A stretch of 64,000 nt of DNA from Salarias fasciatus. Taxonomy: Eukaryota; Chordata; Actinopteri; Blenniiformes; Blenniidae. The position numbers and the translations under genes are program-made. The stretch is taken from positions 22,300,431-22,364,430 of the forward strand of contig NC_043754.1 in the NCBI RefSeq assembly GCF_902148845.1, written 5' to 3'. The notes beneath the pieces are model-generated. The model was given only the letters and a program-made list of their open reading frames with translations. It was not told where the DNA came from and searched no databases. Shown here one piece after another: positions 56,171 to 64,000 of the stretch (position 1 is the first letter of the stretch; each line of letters opens with the position of its first letter).

Positions 56171-57689
56171 CAGGTGAGCTCCCAGGTGACCAGTAATCCA
56201 TCTTTACATTCTGCCACGGCTGGTCTGTAGCAGCTGATTCCACAATAATTCGAACTGCTGTCAGAAGTGTTTTACACCACATGTAGAGAGAAACACAGCG
56301 CTTTGGCATTTTTGTCTCTTAAAAGTTTTGCCTTTACACATCAGCGTTCGGAAAATGGTGTAGTTCTCATGCTGGTCCACTAGTGGGCGCTGTCATCGAG
56401 GGACAACTTTTTAAACAGGAAGAAACCTGCAGAACCAGAGACTTCCTGCAGAACCAGACTCAGAGAGACTTCCTGCAGAACCAGACTCAGAGAGACTTCC
56501 TGCGGTTCCGGTTGGGGTTTGGAGGTAGAATGAGAGGACAGGGTTGGACAGAGACAGACATCGTCTCAAACCTTGTTGTGTATTTTTTGACGGGTTTCAA
56601 ACTCGGGTTGAGGGAAGGATTCCCTTCATGGAGTTCCAGATGGTCCTTTACATTATCAGGATTCCGACTGGTTTCATATTGATTGATACTACAAAGTTCC
56701 TGTGGTCTAGATAAAGTTCTTTTGAATCGTCCTTCTGATGGCTTCGTTCTGGTTTAACAGACTAACCGGGTTGGGTTACTGTGAGGTCAGTTATTTAGTT
56801 TGTGCTGAATCCTAGAAACCTTCTGTCAGACCTTTTCCGTCTCACGCTGAAGCCCCACACACTCTCCAGTTTGTGTCATTTTTCTTTCCCCATCATCGTC
56901 CTGTCTCAGGCGTTTCCGTGGTAACCAGAGACCGGCTGGTGGGTCTCTGTGGCTGTTGGGTTCGTCCGGATCTCCATTAGTCTCACCACAGTGACTCTGC
57001 TTCCTGTCCACGGGTGGGGTCGCCGCCCTCTCCTCCAGCTTCCTGTTTCTGGGTGATGCTGCTGCACTGCCCCCCCGCGGCCGCGCGGTGGCGCTGTCAC
57101 ACCGCCCCGGGGGCCTCGCGCTGCCTTCAGGCGCGGTGGGAAACCAGAGAGACTGTTCACATGAACCTTCACTGTCCTGCTGTATCCTGATGTTTTTCAG
57201 TCAATTCGTGTAAAATTGTTACATTCAATTCAGAATATCCCTTTTAAAATCATACTTTGATTCATGTGATTGGTTTAAAATGGGCGTGCAGTAGTGTTAA
57301 ACTGATTCAAACTGTTCAAGTCACAATTATTTCTATAGCTGCTATAGCTGCAGAGACAGCTCAGTCTTTTCAAGGCAGCGTTACAGAGAACAACCAAGAA
57401 ACGGAGGAGAGGGGGGGACGAAAAACCTGCTTTTAACAGGAAAAAGCCCGCCCCAGCCTCCCTCACTGAACCTGGGAGCTGGTTTCACATGATGGGGGCC
57501 TGAGAGCTGGAAGCTCCTCCAGGAACCTCCAGGAACCTCCAGGAACCAGGTGTTCTCCTGGATCTGGTTCTCCTGGGCCTTGAATCCTGTTATTTGTTTC
57601 TTTGATTAGGCTGATTAAGTGAGCTCTCACCTTGAAGTGCGGTTATTTCCCACTGGTGATCACCTGTGGTCATTTTGAAGTCATTCCAT
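56171..57689. other. Unassigned intergenic stretch
   Basis: A threefold repeat of gacttcctgcagaaccagac lies at 56436-56510 and a short ctccaggaac repeat at about 57510-57548. 57050-57150 is very GC-rich. No exon recognised. Confidence 0.4.
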
Positions 57690-59720
57690 TGCATTTCAGT
57701 CTTTTTTTTTTTTCATTTTGCAAAGTTTTATTTTTTGAATCTGTTTGATCTGTTTTGTCTCCTCTACAGACCCACTTCACTTCCTCCTTGGTGGTCCTGC
57801 ATCATTATAAGTCATTTTTGTTATGGTTCTGCATATTGTTCTACTGTTTATGTTCATTAGTTTGTGTTGTTTTCATTAGTTCTCATTGTACAACTCTTCA
57901 GTTAGTTCATATTCATGGTTTGAAGTGCTTTTCTTTTGTGTTTTTTCATTTCTGCGGGTTGTTTATCTCATGTAGAATACAGTGTGTCTTACTGGATTGT
58001 CATTTTGTTTCTCTGGTGACGTAAAATAATTAAAATCCTGTTTTGTGTCATTTTGAGGACATTTTTAGATCCAGTTGTGTTCTTTGCTTTTTTATTTTCT
58101 TTTGCGCTTTGCATCACCTTCGTGTTTTCCCTCCTGCTGCTGTTTGCGGTTATCTTTGCGTGTCTCTGTGTTCCAGTCACCTGGACAGTGGAGTCAGATG
58201 ACAGCGTGCAGCTTGTGAATTCGCAGTCTCCGGCGGGTCCGTGAACGCCGCACAGGCGGACCTCTTCATGTCTTTCCCTCAGCAGCAGTTTGTTCTGTTT
58301 GACTCTCGGAGGGGAAAAAAACCACTTGATTGAAACTTTTTCCCGCTTGTCTGTCTCCGTCCAGGCGGGGTGAGGTCGATGGATTAGAGGCGCAGCAGCT
58401 GCGGAGGTGCGTAAAAGTGCGCAAACTGAGCGCTTTTTTCTCTTTCTCTTTTTTCTTTGAAAGTGGGATGCGTGTGTTTCTGCAGCCTTCAGGGGAAGAC
58501 GCGTCGGTGGGAAAGCGGACAGATGTGTGCCCTCTGTGTTCTCCGCCAGGCTAAACTTTGTGTTCTGACCGGCTCGACCGGGGCGCAGCTGATCGGCAAA
58601 AGTCGCGGAATTTAGCGGATAAAGTCGCGTTTTGGTTTCTCATCCTTCCACACGGGGAAGACCCAGATCAACGGAGGGCCGTGAACGCGTCCTGATTTAT
58701 TCCACTCATCAATGTCAAAGTCTGTTTCTGATGTTTCTCAGTTCAGTGTTTGTCTCTCTGCGTTGTTTTAGTGGTCATTTCTTCTTGTTATATTGTCTTT
58801 TTTGGTTGTTTTTGTCTAATTGTAGTAGTTTTGCCAATTTGTGATCGTTTTGTGTTTTTATTATTGTTGTTTTTATTGTCTCTCATGTGGCCTTCTGTCA
58901 CTTTGCGGTGGTTTTATGCTCCTTTATGGCCACTTTGTCACTGGAGTGTTTTTTCGTCATTCTAGTAGTTTTTTTCTAGTTACTCGTCCTTTCTCAGACC
59001 TTTTCTGGTGATATCTCATTGTTTTTTGTTACTTTATATTTTCTTAGTTGGTCTTTTTTCTTGTTACACATCCTTTCACAGACTTTTTTGGAGATATTTT
59101 TGTCTCATTTTGGTGGTTTTTGCTTCACTTTATGAAACTTTCAACATTTTTTGTATTTTTTTTTCCTACATTCTGTCATTTTGTGTCGGTTTATTGTTAA
59201 TTTCTTTAAATGTGATCGTAGTGTTGTTGTCACTTCATGTTGTTACAGCAGTTTTTCTCACGACGCGTCCTTTTTTGTGGTGGATTTTGTGTCATCCTGG
59301 TGGTTTTCTGCATCGCGGCATCATTTTGTGTTTGTGTTTTTGTTCCGGTTTCTCGTGCCGCCTCCTGGCACCATGAAGTGGTTTTGTGTTTGTTTGTGGT
59401 TATTTTGTAGCAGTTGGGGTTTTGTGGATTGGTAGTTCATGTTGTGTTGTGTATTTGTGCATCTCTTACTGTACAGTTCCTGCCTCATTGCTGTGTTCTT
59501 ATATTGGTGTTTTATGTCTTTTATTACAGCATACACCAGTTTGTTGGCGCTTTTAGGTATTTTGTGGTGTTGTTTCTTATTTGGAGGTGGTGTTTTGTCT
59601 GTGAAATGGTTCCATCTGTCTCTCTGGTTCTTTTGTGTCATTTTGAAGTAGTGTGTGTGGATGTTTGTTGTGTGACCACTGTTTATTTAAACAGTCTAAC
59701 TTTGCTTTACAGAACATCTG
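57690..59720 (+). repeat. T-rich, strand-asymmetric tract
   Basis: About 2 kb strongly enriched in T and G on the plus strand, built of degenerate ttttgtgtcattttggtggt-like phrases. Open frames such as 59008-59376 and 59414-59944 translate into Phe/Leu/Cys/Val-rich pseudo-membrane peptides without homology. It is interrupted at about 58190-58690 by GC-richer sequence that could hold a promoter or 5' UTR exon for the gene starting at 59902. Confidence 0.5.
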
Positions 59721-59901
59721 ATTGTAGCATGAAGACACAGCTGATCGTAGGTTGTTGTACAGTTTGTTGTGTTTTTTTCCCTCACACCTGGGTTGTCAGC
59801 CCGGTCTGCTCTCATCTGTCGAACTTCTTGTTTCCTCGATGGTTTTGTGCCGATTCATTTCTGCAGCTCATAGAAGTTTTCGTCTCTCTCTCTCCTCAGA
59901 A

Positions 59902-60031
59902 ATGGGGTGTGTGTGTGTTTGGTTGGTGTGTGTGTGCGTGCTGAGTGTGTGCGTGGATGCTCACAGCGGATTGGACAGAAGTGACCACGCCCACATGGAC
60001 CACCAGCACCACCATCCCGGAGCAGCGTCCG
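59902..60031 (+). CDS. stim1: Candidate first coding exon of STIM1
   Basis: STIM1 is the ER calcium sensor. After a strong acceptor (ctctctctcctcag) an ATG opens MGCVCVWLVCVCVLSVCVDA, a signal peptide, followed by a His-rich luminal stretch (HSGLDRSDHAHMDHQHHHPG), and leaves at tccg|gtaggt in phase 1 after 43 codons. Human STIM1 also starts with an M-x-VCV signal peptide and a SHSHSE stretch. Position and orientation match the conserved PGAP2(+), RHOG(-), STIM1(+) order. EF-hand and SAM exons are not in the window; a long first intron is usual. Part of the peptide comes from a TG-rich tract, so the call rests largely on synteny. Confidence 0.5.
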
Positions 60032-60949
60032 GTAGGTGTTCTGGATTCAGGTTTTAGCCGTTTTCTGTCCATCCTCACGCGAGGCGTTCAGGTACCGGGG
60101 CTGACCGCAGGACACTCCACGCACAATGACTGCATTTACGACGGAGAGGAATCGACTCCGTGTGAAAGAATGCGCTGCAGGCTGGAATCTAAGTGTCCGA
60201 AAAGCTGTGAAATTCAACACCAGCAGCTCCGCGTGGAGCAAGGCAGCAGGCAAACCGCCGCAGGAAGTCTGGAGAAGAACCCTGAGGCGGGTTTTTACGT
60301 TTCACTTTTCAACATTTTATTTTGAAGTTTCAAATGATTCAAGACTCATCTTGATGATATGGCATCTGTTCTCATTCTATCAGCTGGGAAAGGCGAACGG
60401 AAAGCCGCCATTACTTGCTGAAGGTCTGTTCACACGGCAACACGACTTTAAGGCACAAAGACACAACTTTGTGAAAACGGCTCCCCTGGTGGAACTTCTA
60501 GAAAATGTTTCAAATCCGTGGAATTGGGGTGGAAACGCAGCTTTGAATGTGTGTGTGCTCCACGGTACTGGTAAAGGACCAAGTGCTGTGAGGGACGAGG
60601 TACTGGTGGGATCCAGAAAGTGGACGATAGCAGCTCTGCAGCATGATGATGCCTCCGCCGTGCTTCCCTGAGCTGCCTGGCTTCCTGGGTCTGTGGGAAC
60701 TTGTGACGTCGTTCTGTCAGCTGTTGGTTTCCACCTTCACACACCTCCCTCGTGGTGTGTGTGTGTGTGTGTGTGTCGTTTGGCGGTAAGACGTTGTCAG
60801 GGGTGTTTGTCGTCGCCAGTTCTGCTTCCTGCAGCTTCCGTTGAGCTTCTCTCGACTGCCGCCATGTTTCCTGCGTCATCGTCATTGTCTTGAGTCCAGG
60901 AAGCTGCGGTGAGCTGCTGAGAGAGCTGCCACGTTTCAACTACTGCACA

Positions 60950-61010
<61 letters not shown>

Positions 61011-61532
61011 GATAGCTGTCACACGGACAGATGACTGGAGCTTCACAGTACGTCACTGCCTCCATCATGAATCCATCCGGCTCTGTCCTGACGCGGTCTG
61101 TGTGTCAGTTTGAAGAGTGAAGACGTGTCCAGATGTCTTCTGTCCTCCTTCCTGCTCAGAAAAGTCATTTCTGCTTCAGTCCTCCGCCTCGATGCTTCAG
61201 CCGTCGAAGTTGTAGACCGACTGGTAAACAGAGACCGCTGTACCTGGAGGGTTTCCTGTCATATCAAGCGTCTGCAGTGTGGCAGGAGCGCTCAGGAGAC
61301 GTGGGACATTCTTTAATATCAATGAGAACGATGAAACTGAGTCTGACTGTAAAGTATGTCCTGTTGAAATTAGTGGTGTCATGCAATTAAAAAAAAAATG
61401 TAATTAATTACAATATTTCTAATTAATTAATATAATTAATAAATAAGTCAGGACGTCTTGTCCAAAATAAATTCTAAACCCAATCAGGCAACTCAAATAA
61501 CACTTTCGTTGTGTTTCGTTAATGAAATTTAA
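60032..61532. other. Probable STIM1 intron 1 or intergenic
   Basis: No further exon is recognised. A short TG array lies at about 60757-60777 and a (CA)n array at about 60951-61007. The frame at 60126-60671 is open for 181 codons but unrecognised and overlaps no splice-supported structure. Confidence 0.4.
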
Positions 61533-62996
61533 AGGAGTCATATTATGCAAAATTCACTTTAAAAAGGTGTCTTGAGGACCAATCCCAATTCTACCCCTTT
61601 CCCCTCCCCCTCAGCCCTACCCCTATGATATGCGTGTTCATGAGGCTTAAGAGCTATCCCAATTCTACTTTTTGAATAGGGATAGGGGAGAGGGGGAGGG
61701 CTATTTCACCCCTTTCAGAGAAGTCTGCATCGATGCTCCCTATTCTCAACAGGGGTAGGCGGAGTTTCGCATTGGCCAGAAAAAAAAAAACATGGCGCCC
61801 ACCAAGGAGTCGCACAAATGTAAGCTTGCTTTCTGTATAATATTAAAAAAGCTATAAAAAAAAGTGCATTTGCTTCACTGAAACTTATAGATATACTAGC
61901 GTGACAGTGTCCAAGTCATGGATTGTTTTATTGCTGCGTTTTATTGCGTTTCCGATCGTAAGGGGAAGCGATGCTGAGCAATGCCGACGGCGCTCACTCG
62001 TAGCGCGCCGCTGCTGCTCCACGGTGCTCACTCGTAGTGGACCGTCCAGCTCAATCGATTGAGCACAACTGTTAATTAGCCGCAAACGTGACGCTATTTT
62101 TTTTTTTTTCCCCCGTCCATTGTCCGGGTGCTGCGGGCACGGACTGAAAAGGTCTGGCAGAAACCCTGTAAATTTGTAACTTCTGAAGAGCACTAATCAC
62201 TGTATTAACGTCATCTTTTATCATGTTTTTAACGTAACATGTTTGACACAGGGACCCCCGATGAAACCCGACTTCTGATGAGGGCCAAGGGGTATCCCAA
62301 TTCATAGTGCTGCAAAGATAGCTCTAGCCCTCAGCCCTATTCTAAAAGGGGTAGGAGAGTGATAGGGGTAGGGCCAAGGGCAGAGGGGTAGGGGTAAGTG
62401 GTAGAATTGGGATTGGCCCTCGTCATATCACCTCCCAGAGCCTCTGTATGAGCCCCCAGAAGTGAAAAATTCAGTCACCTCCCTCAATTGCGCACTCCAT
62501 TTTTAAGGAAATATACACTCAAACACGCGATTCTGAAATCTTACTTTGTCTACGTCAACAAGACGAACACCCCCCCACCCCCACCCCCCCGAAGAGGATC
62601 CAGCCTTTGGGGGCCCCCGGATAGGTGGTTATAGTAGTATGTGCTGCTGTAGCCTCATTAAGACGTTCAAATTTGAAAATTGTCTTTTTCCTCCTTGTCT
62701 CACTACACCACATTTTTGAAAATGAAACAGAAACTTAAGCTGAACCGGTAGAGGAGATGTGCCTCTGACTGTGCCCCCACCGTGTGTGAGAGAGTGGGCG
62801 TGGCCAGATGCGTTCAAGGGCATCCCGGAAAGTAGGCTGTGAAAAACAGGCTGTTTGGAGGGGGGCTCCTCAGAGCCACTTTTTAGACCGCTCAAACTCC
62901 ACACATAGGATGAATTTGGGGCAAACAAACTTATATACTATGTTTTTGGGCTTCTGTGACCTATATGACGTGACTGAAAAATAGCATATGGGAGCT
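61533..62996. mobile_element. TTAA-flanked element (Kolobok-like) split by a Harbinger-like copy
   Basis: Left end AGGAGTCATATTATGCAAAA; right end, reversed, AGCTCCCATATGCTATTTTT. TTAA outside both (61529-61532 and 62997-63000). This end type is frequent in fish MITEs. After removing the nested insertion it is about 620 bases, non-coding. Confidence 0.65.
61576..62419. mobile_element. Harbinger-like non-autonomous element, copy 2
   Basis: An inverted relative of 17648-18606 with ends ggaccaatcccaattctacc and, reversed, gggccaatcccaattctacc. Shared internal blocks include catggcgccc, gtaagcttgctttctgtat and acagggacccccgatgaaac. Inserted in the TTAA-flanked element, hence younger than it. No complete coding frame. 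Confidence 0.75.
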
Positions 62997-63000
62997 TTAA

Positions 63001-64000
63001 AAGAAGAAAAAGTTTAAAGGGACTTAAGGCAACTTTACAAAATTTACCTCAGTGCTGCCGCTAGGCGCTGTGGGTAACTGCAGCCACCAGCCAAGGCGGA
63101 ACGGGAGCGCGCACAAACACTTTACAGACTGTCCGTCTTCACAGCACTGCACCAGGGATTTTTTTGACTCACGAGAAAACGCTGGTAAAGTCCTTTTTTT
63201 CTTCTTCGAGGTGCACTTTTTTGTGCGGTTTGAGTGGATGCAAGTTGTTTGATGGCTGCTGAAGAATCCATTTGTATCCCAGCCAAGGCCGGATTAACCA
63301 TTAGGGCAACTGGACAAATCCCGAGGATTTTTGTTTGTTTGTTTGTTTGTTTGTTTGTTCGTTTGTTTAAATCCAAGGCGGAATGAGCGCAGCAGCTGCT
63401 TCTCTCCAGCCAGAGGCGCCGCTACTGGCTTGGGCCCCGAGCTGGAGGGGCCCCGAGGGACGGCTGACATCAGTAAATTTCAATGACAAATTAAAGGCGC
63501 TACGCTAGACGCTGCAACAACAGCGTGTCGAAAATCCCCCTCATGGGGCCCTTTCCGAGTGCTCAGCGGTTAGTTGCTGGTAGGAGGGCCCCGACAGACG
63601 GCGGACATCAGCGACACAACTTGAAATCCCCGGGATAATTTACACTGACACGTCTGGAACCTACCTAATGGGGCCCCACGACTACCCGGCTTGCATCAAC
63701 ATGGTGCATTACGTGCAGTCAATATTCGGCATTCAATAGTACGACGCCATGACTGCATTTGCACTTCATGCCACTAGGTGTGCTGTTTGCATGTTCAACC
63801 TTATTTTACACAGACACCACAGAAGAAGAAGGGCTGCAGGCTCTCTCCATAGATATCTTATAGAACACTAGATACCTCGTCTCCGCTGCTGGCCAATGAA
63901 GTCGGACCTCTGCAGAGGTCGGCCATCTTTGTACGGGAATCTGGCTCGCTCATTACATTGTGTTGATGAGACATGAACTGCTTAACAAGCTATAACTTGT
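63001..64000. other. Unassigned end of window
   Basis: A (GTTT)n run lies at about 63327-63366. Two related blocks, ggccccgagggacggctgac at about 63452 and ggccccgacagacggcggac at about 63588, each followed by atcag, are diverged direct repeats. No gene recognised. Confidence 0.4.

Noticed and set aside
59008-59944. Hydrophobic plus-strand frames resembling a membrane protein
   Set aside because: T-rich low-complexity DNA naturally encodes Phe, Leu, Val and Cys; no homology or conserved start.

Overview
The window is fish (teleost) genomic DNA: intron-bearing vertebrate genes set in dense young and old transposons, long CA/TG, AT, GA and G tracts, and a minisatellite. Teleost signs are a FISNA-NACHT-LRR (NLR-C type) immune gene, a Rex3-like RTE LINE, Tc1, DIRS-like and BEL/Pao elements, and the gene order PGAP2(+) - RHOG(-) - candidate STIM1(+), which is the order and orientation known from human 11p15.4.

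Layout. 0-5.7 kb: a palindromic repeat and a DIRS-like tyrosine-recombinase retrotransposon fossil. 5.8-17.4 kb: an NLR gene (+) with two short N-terminal exons, one large FISNA-NACHT exon, five LRR exons and a tiny last exon. Its LRR introns hold two hAT-like insertions; the larger carries a nearly intact RTE LINE with its own target-site duplication. 17.6-21.4 kb: Harbinger-like, BEL/Pao and BED-finger transposon debris. 21.4-25.5 kb: decayed multi-exon copy of a teleost multi-copy protein family (DUF6729-like), with a second inverted piece at 28.2-28.5 kb abutting an L1-like LINE relic. 25.5-37.6 kb: mostly gene-poor repeat DNA, including a second BEL/Pao relic.

37.6-39.85 kb: a complete TIM-family (T-cell immunoglobulin and mucin) receptor gene (-) whose seven exons keep phase throughout. 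41.4-43.0 kb: a Tc1 transposon with an open 341-codon transposase and terminal inverted repeats identical over 203 bp. 43.1-45.8 kb: PGAP2 (+). 47.5-48.3 kb: a RhoG-like GTPase (-). 49.7-54.9 kb: two inverted-repeat elements and a 1.9-kb array of a 35-bp minisatellite. 57.7-59.7 kb: a T-rich, strand-asymmetric tract. 59.9 kb: a probable first coding exon of STIM1. 61.5-63.0 kb: a TTAA-flanked element with a Harbinger-like insertion.

The genes do not form an operon-like system. NLR and TIM are immune receptors, cytosolic and cell-surface respectively. PGAP2, RHOG and STIM1 are housekeeping or signalling genes held together by old synteny. The most informative signals are the duplicated LRR exon-intron units, which show the empty sites of two insertions; the complete TIM model with an in-frame 84-nt intron inside the Ig domain; the young Tc1; and the mobile-looking DUF6729-like family. 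All calls come from reading sequence and remembered families; no database search was run.
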